From positions 124,001 to 188,000 of the forward strand of contig CANRIA010000001.1 of NCBI GenBank assembly GCA_947630555.1: a DNA stretch of 64,000 nt. The letters are read 5' to 3'. The notes below the pieces were generated by a model. It made no database searches. It saw only the letters and a list, made by a program, of their open reading frames with translations, and had not been told where the DNA came from. Positions 1-9,692 of this stretch are shown piece by piece. Every line of letters starts with the position of its first letter. The stretch's first letter is position 1. The DNA is from an uncultured Clostridia bacterium (lineage in GTDB: Bacteria > Bacillota > Clostridia > Oscillospirales > Ruminococcaceae). The translations under genes and the position numbers were made by a program.

Positions 1-755
1 TCGTCTATCAGCGTGTAGAAGTAGGAAATGCCAAGCAGTTCAAACTTTGCCTTGTATTCGCGATCAAAGATCTCCTGGAAAATATCTTTGAAAGTGTGGT
101 CGTACTTTTTCGAGATGGTGTCTTTCGATGCAAACCATATATCCTGCTTCATATCAAGCGCATAGTTAAAGCAAGCACGGGCGAAAGACTCAATAGAATC
201 GCGCCTGTTGTGCACGCCCTGAATTATGCCGTCGCTGCCGTTGAATTCGTGAATGACCTCGCGCGTTTCGTTGCCGTCTTTGTCGGTAAGAACAAGTTCA
301 GCCTTTGAGCCCTCGGGGCACTTCATCTCAACATTTTTGTATATATCGCCGTATGCATGACGTGCTATAGTTATAGGCTTTGTCCATGTGGGTATGTAAG
401 GCGTTATGCCCTTTACAAGTATCGGCGTTCTGAAAACTGTGCCGTCAAGTATCGCCCTTATTGTGCCGTTGGGCGATTTCCACATCTGCGAAAGTTTATA
501 TTCCGTCATACGCGCGGCGTTGGGGGTAATGGTAGCGCACTTTACAGCAACACCGTGCTTTTTCGTCGCGTTTGAAGCATCGATAGTTACCTGATCTTCC
601 GTTTCGTTGCGGTGAACCAGCCCGAGGTCGTAATACTCTGTCTTCAGGTCAACATAGGGCTCAATGAGTATCTCCTTTATCCACTTCCAGATAACTCTCG
701 TCATCTCGTCGCCGTCCATTTCAACAATGGGGGTCGTCATACGAATTTTTTCCAT
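1..755 (-). CDS. icd: NADP-dependent isocitrate dehydrogenase, N-terminal part (truncated by window edge)
   Basis: Manual minus-strand translation from CAT at 753-755: MEKIRMTTPIVEMDGDEMTRVIWKWIKEILIEPYVDLKTEYYDLGLVHRNETEDQVT..., matches the homodimeric IDH family; RBS AGGAGG upstream; runs off the left edge. Confidence 0.92.
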   Translation of the reverse strand, partial: MEKIRMTTPIVEMDGDEMTRVIWKWIKEILIEPYVDLKTEYYDLGLVHRNETEDQVTIDASNATKKHGVAVKCATITPNAARMTEYKLSQMWKSPNGTIRAILDGTVFRTPILVKGITPYIPTWTKPITIARHAYGDIYKNVEMKCPEGSKAELVLTDKDGNETREVIHEFNGSDGIIQGVHNRRDSIESFARACFNYALDMKQDIWFASKDTISKKYDHTFKDIFQEIFDREYKAKFELLGISYFYTLID

Positions 756-773
756 AATTATTCCTCCTGTAAT

Positions 774-1103
774 TTATAGTATCGAAAAGCACATCAGTAC
801 AAAGCCTGTTATCAGCAAAATGCCCGTCGCGGCGGTCAGAGAAGTCCTCAGACACTGCCACCCTCTGCCCTCTTTTTTTCTGAATATCAGATATATCACA
901 GCGGTGACTATTGCAAGCGCAAGTGCAAACACAGGCATAACCCTGCGCAGACCGCTGTCTGTTTTCATCTGCTCTATAAGGTTTACAAGGCGTATAGTGA
1001 AGATGTCTGCAAGCCGTATTATACTGTACAAAGCTATCATGGCAAGCGCGACAAGCAGCAGTATAAATACCAAAATATCGCCGAAATTTCGTTTCTTTTT
1101 CAT
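774..1103 (-). CDS. Small membrane protein, unknown function
   Basis: ORF 774..1130; likely start at MKKKRNFGD (about 1103); three hydrophobic segments; in operon between neighbours. Confidence 0.6.
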   Translation of the reverse strand: MKKKRNFGDILVFILLLVALAMIALYSIIRLADIFTIRLVNLIEQMKTDSGLRRVMPVFALALAIVTAVIYLIFRKKEGRGWQCLRTSLTAATGILLITGFVLMCFSIL

Positions 1104-1110
1104 ATCTGTA

Positions 1111-1800
1111 TCACGGTATCGCAAAAACAACTTCCATGTTGCCTGCGTATTCGTTTATGGCGTTTTCAAACATCGGCAGCACTACTTCTCTCTTGTTGCC
1201 GAAAACACCGCAGCCGTATGCCCCGAGTATAAGCAGCTGAGGCTGTTTTTCTGCCGCAAAGCTGACTATCTTTTCTATCCTGCGCTTCATTACCGCGTTT
1301 ATTTTCTCATCTGACATAATCTCTTTCGCCCTTGTTCTGTTAACGGCAGGAGAGGTTATAAACGCGCATTTTATCGCTTCTTTCAGCTTCTCACCGCTGT
1401 CATAGCGTATAACGGGAACATCTTGCGAATATATCATGCCGTCGGTGTAGTCGGGCGTGCGGTGCCTGTAGTTCGCATCATAAAATTCGTGAACATCTTT
1501 CAGCGTGTAATACAGCCCCGATGCACGGCAGATAGATTCTTCCTGTGCATTAGCGCCTTTTATGTAGCCTCCTCCGGGGTGCTTAGCGCTTGCAAAGTTG
1601 AGAGCTATCATGCTTTTGCCTGCGTTTTCAATAATGCACTGCACGGTGGTCATCTTTACAAGATTTTCAGCGAGCACAAATTTTTGGCTCCTCTCGCGCT
1701 TTATACATTTGACATCTGCAATATACTGCGAGCGCATACCTTCAAACGCGCCCTGCTCAAAAAGTCTGTTGTTGTCTGCAATTATTTCAGCATATCTCAT
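1111..1800 (-). CDS. TIGR02452/DUF2263-family protein, bacterial-type PARG-like macrodomain
   Basis: Motif GGGYIKGANAQEE (GGG-X6-8-QEE signature of bacterial PARG) and ILGAYGCGVFGN macrodomain loop. Confidence 0.85.
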   Translation of the reverse strand: MRYAEIIADNNRLFEQGAFEGMRSQYIADVKCIKRERSQKFVLAENLVKMTTVQCIIENAGKSMIALNFASAKHPGGGYIKGANAQEESICRASGLYYTLKDVHEFYDANYRHRTPDYTDGMIYSQDVPVIRYDSGEKLKEAIKCAFITSPAVNRTRAKEIMSDEKINAVMKRRIEKIVSFAAEKQPQLLILGAYGCGVFGNKREVVLPMFENAINEYAGNMEVVFAIP

Positions 1801-1830
1801 ATTATTACCTCTTTACATATGGTGGTTTCT

Positions 1831-2106
1831 CTAAGCGAGCGCAAACAGAATATACGGCGATACTAAGGCAAGCCCTGCAATTACCCACAGGCATATGGCT
1901 GTTACAGCCCTTGCTTTGTAAGAAATTTTATCATACCGCTTGCACAGCGCAAAGTACCACACAAACCCGAGTACGCATATAAACACCGGCAAAAACATTA
2001 TGCCCAAATAAAGCACACAGAGAACAAACGCTATTATTACCGTTGGTATAAGCGTAAGCAGAAAGTACGCGGCTTTTTTAAGCTTTCGCAGCGTTTCGGG
2101 GCTCAT
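1831..2106 (-). CDS. Small membrane protein, unknown function
   Basis: ORF 1831..2184; likely start MSPETLRKLKK at 2106 with TAATG stop/start overlap with the aconitase gene; two or three TM segments. Confidence 0.6.
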   Translation of the reverse strand: MSPETLRKLKKAAYFLLTLIPTVIIAFVLCVLYLGIMFLPVFICVLGFVWYFALCKRYDKISYKARAVTAICLWVIAGLALVSPYILFALA

Positions 2107-4043
2107 TATTTCAGCGCCTCTCTGGTGTAATCGAGAAGTCCTCCAGCAAGCATTATATCCCTCGTTCTGCCCGTAAGTTCGCACAACAGAGGTATCTCAA
2201 CATTCTTCGTTTTATCTTTAAGAGTGAGCTGCACAGTGCCACTTGATACAGCCTTGCGCACGCCGAGTATCTCTATCTCGTCGCCCTGACCTATCTTGTC
2301 GTAGTCGTCCTCGTTTACGAACGTCAGCGGAAGTATACCTGCGTTTATAAGGTTAGCGCGGTGTATTCTTGCAAAGCTCTTTACCACTACCGCCTTTACG
2401 CCGAGATACAACGGTGCCAGAGCAGCGTGCTCTCTCGAAGAGCCCTGTCCGTAGTTCGCGCCGCCGACTATTATGCTCTTGCCCAGCGTTTTTGCCCTTT
2501 CGGGGAAGTCCTCATCGCACACGGTGAAGCAGTGCTTTGAAATGGCAGGAATGTTAGAACGCAGCGGCAAAATCTTCGCGCCTGCGGGCATAATGTGGTC
2601 GGTGGTGATGTTGTCGCCCACTTTGAGCGATACCTTGCATACAATATCTTCCGCAAGGGGCGCAGTTTCGGGGTAAGGCTTTATATTCGGGCCGCGCAGA
2701 ATTTCAACGCTGTCCATTTCTTCTTCGCTGGCAGGCGGCGTTACCATATTGTCGTTTATAGTAAACTGCTTTGGCATATCTATCTTGGGCATATCACCCA
2801 GCGTTCTCGGGTCGGTAAGGTAGCCTGTAAGAGCCGAGGCAGCCGCAGTTTCGGGCGATACCAGATATATCTGACCGTCTTTTGTGCCCGAACGTCCCTC
2901 AAAGTTGCGGTTGAAAGTTCTCAGCGAAACGCCCTTTGAGTTAGGCGACTGACCCATGCCTATGCAAGGGCCGCAGGCAGATTCCAAAATTCTCGCGCCT
3001 GCATCTATCATAGCCGAGAGCGCGCCGTTGCTTGCAAGCATATTAAGCACCTGCTTTGAGCCCGGCGCGATAGCAAGCGAAACATCGGGGTGAACGGTCT
3101 TGCCCTTGAGAATGTGCGCGACCTTCATCATATCCATATAAGATGAGTTTGTGCATGAGCCTATGCAGACCTGATCGATCTTCAGTTTGCCTATCTCATC
3201 AAAATTCTTTACGTTGTCGGGCGAATGAGGGCAGGCAGCCTGCGGAACAAGCTTTGAAAGGTCAATATCAAGCTGCTCGTCATATACCGCATCGTCGTCG
3301 GCTTTAAGTTCCTGCCATACGTCCGCTCTGTCCTGCGCTTTCAGAAATTCAAGCGTTACCTCATCGGACGGGAAAATCGAAGTAGTTGCGCCAAGCTCCG
3401 CGCCCATGTTGGTTATGGTAGCCCTTTCGGGTACAGACAGCGTTTTAACGCCCTCGCCGCAATATTCTATTACCTTGCCAACGCCGCCTTTTACAGACAT
3501 TCTTCTAAGCACTTCAAGAATAACGTCCTTTGCCGATACCCACGGCGACAGCTTGCCCGTAAGGTTTATCTTCACTATTTTCGGGTATGTTATGTAGTAT
3601 GCGCCGCCGCCCATAGCTACTGCAACGTCAAGTCCGCCTGCGCCTATGGCTATCATGCCTATGCCGCCGCCCGTGGGGGTGTGGCTGTCAGAGCCTATAA
3701 GCGTTTTGCCGGGCACGCCGAATCTTTCAAGGTGCACCTGATGGCAAATGCCGTTGCCGGGGCGCGAAAAATATATGCCGTGCTTTTTGGCGACCGAGCC
3801 TATAAAGCGGTGGTCGTCGGCGTTTTCAAAGCCCGACTGCAAAGTGTTGTGGTCTATGTAAGCCACCGAACACTCGGTCTTAACGCGCGGCACGCCTATC
3901 GCCTCAAATTCAAGATACGCCATTGTTCCCGTGGCGTCCTGCGTAAGAGTCTGGTCGATCTTTATGCCTATCTCGTTTCCCTTCACGAACTCGCCGTCAA
4001 CAACGTGGGCTTTCAGAATTTTCTCGGTAAGTGTAAGTCCCAT
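2106..4043 (-). CDS. acnA: Aconitate hydratase (645-aa type)
   Basis: Conserved SDSHTPTGGGIGM, CIGSCTNSS, ACGPCIGMGQ, GSSREHAAL motifs. Confidence 0.95.
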   Translation of the reverse strand: MGLTLTEKILKAHVVDGEFVKGNEIGIKIDQTLTQDATGTMAYLEFEAIGVPRVKTECSVAYIDHNTLQSGFENADDHRFIGSVAKKHGIYFSRPGNGICHQVHLERFGVPGKTLIGSDSHTPTGGGIGMIAIGAGGLDVAVAMGGGAYYITYPKIVKINLTGKLSPWVSAKDVILEVLRRMSVKGGVGKVIEYCGEGVKTLSVPERATITNMGAELGATTSIFPSDEVTLEFLKAQDRADVWQELKADDDAVYDEQLDIDLSKLVPQAACPHSPDNVKNFDEIGKLKIDQVCIGSCTNSSYMDMMKVAHILKGKTVHPDVSLAIAPGSKQVLNMLASNGALSAMIDAGARILESACGPCIGMGQSPNSKGVSLRTFNRNFEGRSGTKDGQIYLVSPETAAASALTGYLTDPRTLGDMPKIDMPKQFTINDNMVTPPASEEEMDSVEILRGPNIKPYPETAPLAEDIVCKVSLKVGDNITTDHIMPAGAKILPLRSNIPAISKHCFTVCDEDFPERAKTLGKSIIVGGANYGQGSSREHAALAPLYLGVKAVVVKSFARIHRANLINAGILPLTFVNEDDYDKIGQGDEIEILGVRKAVSSGTVQLTLKDKTKNVEIPLLCELTGRTRDIMLAGGLLDYTREALK

Positions 4044-4267
4044 TTATATCATTTCCTTTCAAAATAGTGATCTAGAAAAATCATACATATATATTTTACC
4101 GCAAAACAAGCAGTTTGTCAACCGCCGAAAGCCCATTTGCGCCGCATTTGTAGCCTTTTGAACATTTTCAATACGAAATGTTCGCGCACGTTTATCTGTA
4201 ACGCATATAAAAATATTAACGCAGCCTTTAGTGGAATATATTTATATAAAAAATTGTATAAAACCTC

Positions 4268-4296
4268 TTGACAATAACTAAGTTTCGGTTTATAAT
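4268..4296 (+). promoter_or_regulatory. Consensus sigma-A promoter for the 40-codon ORF
   Basis: TTGACA (4268-4273) - 17 nt - TATAAT (4291-4296), exact consensus in both boxes. Confidence 0.85.
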
Positions 4297-4348
4297 TATG
4301 AAGTCAAGTATATTTATACTATAAAATAAATAAAAGAAAGGGGCGGAC

Positions 4349-4471
4349 ATGATGACAAAGGTAATAAATGTGCTCGCGATACACGAGCATGAGAAAACAA
4401 ATATATTAAACACACAAATTGCTGACATTTTATGCGCTCACAAGGTCACCATGCCCATACCCGTAAAATAA
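4349..4471 (+). CDS. Small peptide ORF (40 aa), unknown; possible leader or substrate peptide
   Basis: ATGATGACAAAG... reads MMTKVINVLAIHEHEKTNILNTQIADILCAHKVTMPIPVK*; RBS AAAGGGGCGG just upstream; flanked by a consensus promoter and a terminator. Below the ORF-track length cutoff. Confidence 0.65.
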   Translation: MMTKVINVLAIHEHEKTNILNTQIADILCAHKVTMPIPVK

Positions 4472-4498
4472 ATTTTGTATGGAAAACCGATAGCTTTG

Positions 4499-4537
4499 CG
4501 CGCCTTGGCATGAATGTCAGGGCGCGTTTTATTATTC
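4499..4537 (+). terminator. Intrinsic terminator between peptide ORF and ABC operon
   Basis: CGCGCCTTGGCA-TGAA-TGTCAGGGCGCG 12-bp stem (two G-T wobbles), followed by TTTTATTATTCTT. Confidence 0.85.
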
Positions 4538-4582
4538 TTACACTATGAAAGGAAAGCCCGAATGATCGGGAGATGATGCGAT

Positions 4583-6856
4583 ATGATGAAGTTTTTTGAT
4601 ATTATGCACCCCGAAATTTTGCAGCAGCTGCAAAAACGCGGCGTTATGACCGACGAGCTGCTTTACTGCGTTAAGAGCGACCTTGACGGCGAGGGCTGCT
4701 ATATTGACACATATGTGACATTTTGCAAAGATGAGCTTTATGTGATAACGGGCTATGAAAAATACGCGAAGAAAAAGCGCGGTGAGAAAGCAAAATCGCT
4801 GGAGACTTTTGACGTTACCGACTTTGTTTTGTATGAGCTGAAAGACATAAAGCGGCTGTATGTTGACCGCTATCAGAACGCGGCGCGCCTTATGGCAGAG
4901 GACGTAAACGGCAAGGAATTTGCGCTCTCGAGGTTTTCGCTCGGCTTTTCTGACAAGTTTGAAAAGTTCTGCCAGAGGGTGAACAGCACCATTGACGGCA
5001 CGCCTATTGACGACAGACTGCTCGAAGAATCGAAGATATACTGCCCTGTGTGCGGCGAGAGGTTCCCCGACCCCAATCGCCCCGTATGCCCCTACTGCGT
5101 TGACAAACACAGCATTTTTCTGCGGCTTATGGGAATGTTCAAGGAGTTCCGCGCCGAGGTCATACTGATGATAGTAACGCTGGCGATAAGCACGGCGCTG
5201 AGCGTTCTTGCCCCCGTTTTCAGCGCGCAGATGCTCTATGACGAAGTGCTGACCGCAGGCGGCAAATACTACGGGCAGATAATGCTTATTGTTATGCTGA
5301 TAATCACTGTTGACCTTATGTCAATGATAATAAGGGTGGTATCCGGCATAATCACCTCACGCATAACGCCGATGGTAACTCACAAGCTGCGTGCGAAAAT
5401 ATTTGCATCACTGCAAAACCTTTCGTATGAATTTTTCACAAGCAAGCAAACGGGCTCGCTTATGTCTCGTGTTGACCGCGACAGCCAGAACATCTACTGG
5501 TTCTTCACTGATATTGTGCCGTATGGATTGAGAAATATAGTTACAATAATCGGCATAACTGTTATCATGATGATAATAAGCCCGATACTTGCACTTAGCA
5601 CTATTCTTTCGGTAGCGCTTATAAACGTTGTGCAGAGGCGGTTTGCAAGATCGCAGAGAAAGTATTACAGAAAATCTGACATTGCCACACGAAGCGCAAA
5701 CTCGGTGCTCTCGGACGTTATGAACGGTCAGAGAGTGGTAAAGGCGTTTGCCAAAGAAGACGAGGAATCGCAGCGCTACAACCTTAAAAACACTGCGGCA
5801 TTTGAAGTAAGCGTGCGCATAAACGAGCGCGTTGCGAACACATCGCCGTTTATATGGGCTGCGCTGCGGTTTATAAACCAGTCTGTGTTCTGCCTGGGCG
5901 CATACATGGTGATAAAAGGCTACATACAGTTTGGTGCGCTTGCGGCACTTATTTCATACACCAACATGACATATGAGCCTATGCATTTCTTTTCTTGGAT
6001 AGGCGACCGCTGGGCAAGGTGCATAGACGCGGCTTCGCGTATGTTTGAGATAATTGACAGCGAACCCACCGTTAAAGAAAGCGACCACCCTGTTTCGGTC
6101 AAAGAACTTCGCGGCGACATAGAGCTTAAAAATGTTACTTTTGAGTATGAAGCAGGTCTGCCGGTTATAAAAGATGTTTCTTTCAAGGTAGAGGCCGGGC
6201 ATATGTTCGGCATAGTGGGCAAAACGGGCGCAGGCAAGTCTACCATTATAAATCTTATGGCGCGTTTGTATGACGTGACGGGCGGCGAAATAACCATTGA
6301 CGGCTACCCGATAAAAGAGCTCAGCTTTGCTGACATACGAAGAAACATCGGCGTGGTATCGCAGGAAACGTATCTTTTCATAGGCTCGATAGCCGACAAC
6401 ATACGTTATGCACGCCCCGATGCGACTATGGAAGAAGTTATTCAGGCGGCGAAATCAGCATACGCGCATGAATTTATCTCTCGCCTGCCAAACGGCTACA
6501 ACACCATGATAGGCGAAAGCAACGTGAACCTTTCGGGCGGCGAAAAACAGAGGATCTCTATAGCGCGCGCTATGATACAAAAGCCGAATATTCTTATACT
6601 TGATGAGGCGACGGCCTCTATGGACACGCGCACCGAGCGCAAGATACAGTCGGCTATTGATGACCTTAAAAAAGGCAGGACGATAATTTCGATAGCGCAC
6701 AGGCTTTCTACCCTGCGTGATGCGGATATGCTGTGCGTTATAGAAAACGGCGAGCTTAAAGAAATGGGCACGCACGATGAGCTTATACGCAAAAAGGGCA
6801 AGTATTTTGAACTTTACCGTTTGCAGGCGCAGGCGCTTCAGTTTATGCAGGAATAA
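4583..6856 (+). CDS. ABC transporter, fused TMD-NBD, with N-terminal extension and CxxC...CxxC zinc-ribbon-like segment
   Basis: Walker A GKTGAGKST, signature LSGGEKQR, Walker B ILILDEATAS; CPVCGERFPDPNRPVCPYC before the TMD. Confidence 0.93.
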   Translation: MMKFFDIMHPEILQQLQKRGVMTDELLYCVKSDLDGEGCYIDTYVTFCKDELYVITGYEKYAKKKRGEKAKSLETFDVTDFVLYELKDIKRLYVDRYQNAARLMAEDVNGKEFALSRFSLGFSDKFEKFCQRVNSTIDGTPIDDRLLEESKIYCPVCGERFPDPNRPVCPYCVDKHSIFLRLMGMFKEFRAEVILMIVTLAISTALSVLAPVFSAQMLYDEVLTAGGKYYGQIMLIVMLIITVDLMSMIIRVVSGIITSRITPMVTHKLRAKIFASLQNLSYEFFTSKQTGSLMSRVDRDSQNIYWFFTDIVPYGLRNIVTIIGITVIMMIISPILALSTILSVALINVVQRRFARSQRKYYRKSDIATRSANSVLSDVMNGQRVVKAFAKEDEESQRYNLKNTAAFEVSVRINERVANTSPFIWAALRFINQSVFCLGAYMVIKGYIQFGALAALISYTNMTYEPMHFFSWIGDRWARCIDAASRMFEIIDSEPTVKESDHPVSVKELRGDIELKNVTFEYEAGLPVIKDVSFKVEAGHMFGIVGKTGAGKSTIINLMARLYDVTGGEITIDGYPIKELSFADIRRNIGVVSQETYLFIGSIADNIRYARPDATMEEVIQAAKSAYAHEFISRLPNGYNTMIGESNVNLSGGEKQRISIARAMIQKPNILILDEATASMDTRTERKIQSAIDDLKKGRTIISIAHRLSTLRDADMLCVIENGELKEMGTHDELIRKKGKYFELYRLQAQALQFMQE

Positions 6857-6886
6857 ACACACGATACTCGCAAAGGAGTGAACGAT

Positions 6887-7438
6887 TTGAACGAGAAGAA
6901 TATAAATTCTTTAGATGAAGAACTTTTCGAGGCTGACAAACTGGTCATCTTAGACCCGAAAGAGCTGACCTTCAGCAAAGAGGAGAGCGGCTTTATGACT
7001 CTCGTATTTCAGGGGAAGACATACAAAAAAATAAACCTGACGAGATTACAGCCGTTTTATTCAAAGTATGAGTATGTAAGCGCGAACTACGAAAACGACG
7101 AAAAAGAGTTTGTTGAAGTAGGCGTTATACGCGACATACGCGAGATGAGCAAAGAGCAGTTTGGGCTTATTGACAACTTTTTAGAGTACAAATACTATAT
7201 GCCGCTGATAACGAAAGTTTATTCTATAAAAGAAAATATGCGCGGCTCGCTGTTTGTAAAAGCCGCCACGAACGCAGGAGAAAAAACGCTGTGCATTCGC
7301 GACTGGTACAGAAATTTCAAGCTGATAGGCGGCAAGTATCTGTATGTATGCGATGTTGACGGCAACAAGTATTACTGCGACGACATAGAAAAACGCCTTG
7401 ACAAAAAGAGCGTGGCAAACATAGAACTATTTACTTAA
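6887..7438 (+). CDS. DUF1854-family protein encoded between the two ABC transporter genes
   Basis: ORF 6878..7438 (in-frame TTG at 6887 better spaced from AAAGGAG); similarity to DUF1854 recognised from the ABC/DUF1854/ABC context and sequence (LTRLQPFYSKYEYVSANYENDEKEFVEVGVIRD). Confidence 0.75.
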   Translation: MNEKNINSLDEELFEADKLVILDPKELTFSKEESGFMTLVFQGKTYKKINLTRLQPFYSKYEYVSANYENDEKEFVEVGVIRDIREMSKEQFGLIDNFLEYKYYMPLITKVYSIKENMRGSLFVKAATNAGEKTLCIRDWYRNFKLIGGKYLYVCDVDGNKYYCDDIEKRLDKKSVANIELFT

Positions 7439-7460
7439 CAGATAACAGAGGAACTTTGGT

Positions 7461-9629
7461 ATGAACTTAAAAACATCTTTTCCGAAAGGAGCAGCCGAGA
7501 GCGAAGTCATCTTCTCTTTGCCGTATGATATGGACACCGACGCCAACGTGGTGAGCGGTCACACCTGCGTAACCGACAGCGAGATAATCACCTATCTTGA
7601 CGACAAGGAAGTTTGCAGGCGGTATATTGACGACTTTGAAGAATTCAAGTGCGAGCAGATGATAGGCACTTCGATGATGACAGGCGTTTTAAAGAGCGGC
7701 GAGAGCATTGCTATATGCGTTTTTCGGCAGCAGGAATTTTTGCGCTACGCAGAGCTTTGCAAGATACTTGACTACTATCTTCGCACGGGCAGGCTGATAA
7801 CCGAGACCGATGCTGACGAACCCGTCTGCCCCAAGTGCGGCATTGCGCTTAACGGCGCGAAAGACTGCCCCTTCTGTGCGAAAAAATCGCGGCTGTTTTT
7901 AAAGCTTGCAAAGCGCGTAGGACCTTTTAAAAAGTATTTCATCACGGCTGTAATATGCTCGATAATTTCGCAGATAATCTGGATAATAGTACCCAACATA
8001 ACGCGGCACATAATAGACGATTACGCAGTGCCGCAAAATGCCGACTGGCAGGGCTTTTTAACGCTCGCGATAACGCTTGTAACGCTGGTGGCGCTGTCGT
8101 CTATCCCCGACCACCTGAACGTGAAATGCTCGTTCAAAGTGGCACTGGGCATGGGCAAAAAACTGCGTGAAGATGTATTTGCAAAAAGCGAGTCACTGTC
8201 GATGTCGGCAGTTACAAAAAAGACCGCAGGCGAGCTTATAAGGCGCGTATCGGGCGATGCGGCAAAGCTTGAAAACTTTGTTACCGAAAAGGGCAAAGAC
8301 CTTGTTATACACATCATCTCGCTTATAGCGCTGGTGATAATAATTTTCTGTATGAACTGGAAGCTCGCGCTGCTTACCGTTTTGCCTATACCGATAGTTT
8401 TTATACTTACCAAAAAGCTGTTCAGAACAATGTCGGTAAGGTACACAAGGGTATGGCGCAACCTTACCGAGCACGATTCTGTTCTGCACGATATTTTAAA
8501 CGGCATACGTGTTGTAAAAACATACGGCACCGAAGTGCAGGAAGTTCAGCGGTACACGGGCTATTCGCTCAAAGCCGCAAAGGCTTGCGTTCGCGCCGAG
8601 ATAGTGTGGTATCTCACCATACCCTTCTCTGAATTTGTAATGACGATAGGCAACTATCTTGTGCTGCTGTTCGGCGGACGGCTGGTGCTGGGGCACACAA
8701 TGCAGCTGGGTCAGCTTGTGCAGTTCACGACCTACATTTCAATGCTTTATGAGCCGATAAGGTGGTTTATAAATATCCCGCGTGAACTTGCAGATGCGGC
8801 AGTCTCGGCAAGCAAGGTATTTGAAGTTCTTGAAGACGACAGCGGACTTGCAGAGAGCGAAAAGCCCGTTGACCTTGACATTCAGGGCGATATTGAGATG
8901 AAGAACGTATACTTCGGCTATCAGCAGTATGCGCCTGTGCTTAAAGACATCAGCCTGAAAATAAACAAAGGCGAGATGATAGGCATTGTGGGGCATTCGG
9001 GCGTGGGAAAATCAACGCTTATAAACCTTATTTTGCGGCTGTATGACGTGACCGACGGCGAGATACTGATAGATGGCGTTGACATACGCAGCATTCCGCA
9101 GAAAACGCTTCGCAGCCAGATGGGCGTGGTTTTGCAGGAGACGTTTTTGTTTGACGGCTCGGTGCTTGAAAATATAGCATACGCAAAACCCGATGCGACC
9201 TTTGGTGAGGTAGTCGAGGCTGCCAAGATAGCCAACGCGCACAACTTTATAACAAAACTGCCCGACGGCTACAACACGCGCGTGGGCAACAAGGGCTATC
9301 AGCTATCGGGCGGTGAGCGGCAAAGGGTGGCGATTGCGAGAGCGATACTGCACGACCCGAAGATAATCATACTTGATGAAGCGACTGCCTCGCTTGATAC
9401 CGAGACCGAGCGGCAGATACAAGAGGCTTTGGGCAGGCTTTCAATAGGCAGAACCACCATTGCCATAGCGCACAGGCTTTCAACTCTTGCGCGCGCCGAC
9501 AGGCTTATAGTGCTCGATAAGGGCAGGCTTGCTGAGTTTGGCACGCACGAGGAACTTATGCGGCAAAAGGGTGTGTACTATCGCCTTGTAATGGCACAGC
9601 GGCAGACAACCAAAATGCGCAGCGCATAA
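7461..9629 (+). CDS. ABC transporter, fused TMD-NBD, second subunit of the cassette, with zinc-ribbon-like segment
   Basis: GHSGVGKST, LSGGERQR, IIILDEATAS; CPKCGIALNGAKDCPFC before the TMD. Confidence 0.93.
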   Translation: MNLKTSFPKGAAESEVIFSLPYDMDTDANVVSGHTCVTDSEIITYLDDKEVCRRYIDDFEEFKCEQMIGTSMMTGVLKSGESIAICVFRQQEFLRYAELCKILDYYLRTGRLITETDADEPVCPKCGIALNGAKDCPFCAKKSRLFLKLAKRVGPFKKYFITAVICSIISQIIWIIVPNITRHIIDDYAVPQNADWQGFLTLAITLVTLVALSSIPDHLNVKCSFKVALGMGKKLREDVFAKSESLSMSAVTKKTAGELIRRVSGDAAKLENFVTEKGKDLVIHIISLIALVIIIFCMNWKLALLTVLPIPIVFILTKKLFRTMSVRYTRVWRNLTEHDSVLHDILNGIRVVKTYGTEVQEVQRYTGYSLKAAKACVRAEIVWYLTIPFSEFVMTIGNYLVLLFGGRLVLGHTMQLGQLVQFTTYISMLYEPIRWFINIPRELADAAVSASKVFEVLEDDSGLAESEKPVDLDIQGDIEMKNVYFGYQQYAPVLKDISLKINKGEMIGIVGHSGVGKSTLINLILRLYDVTDGEILIDGVDIRSIPQKTLRSQMGVVLQETFLFDGSVLENIAYAKPDATFGEVVEAAKIANAHNFITKLPDGYNTRVGNKGYQLSGGERQRVAIARAILHDPKIIILDEATASLDTETERQIQEALGRLSIGRTTIAIAHRLSTLARADRLIVLDKGRLAEFGTHEELMRQKGVYYRLVMAQRQTTKMRSA

Positions 9630-9652
9630 CAATTACATATTACATAAAAACA

Positions 9653-9682
9653 AACGACGGATATTGTGTCCGTCGTTTTTGT
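9653..9682. terminator. Terminator between convergent genes (likely bidirectional)
   Basis: AACGACGGA-TATTGTG-TCCGTCGTT followed by TTTGTT; A-rich on the other side. Confidence 0.8.
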
Positions 9683-9692
9683 TACCCGAATA

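Noticed and set aside
664-1314. Plus-strand 216-aa ORF
   Set aside because: Antisense to icd, the small membrane gene and the PARG-like gene, all with recognisable or operon-consistent coding on the minus strand; no RBS or family.
4228-4428. 66-aa minus ORF opposite the small peptide gene
   Set aside because: AT-rich low-quality frame spanning the consensus promoter; no RBS; the plus-strand signals are much stronger.
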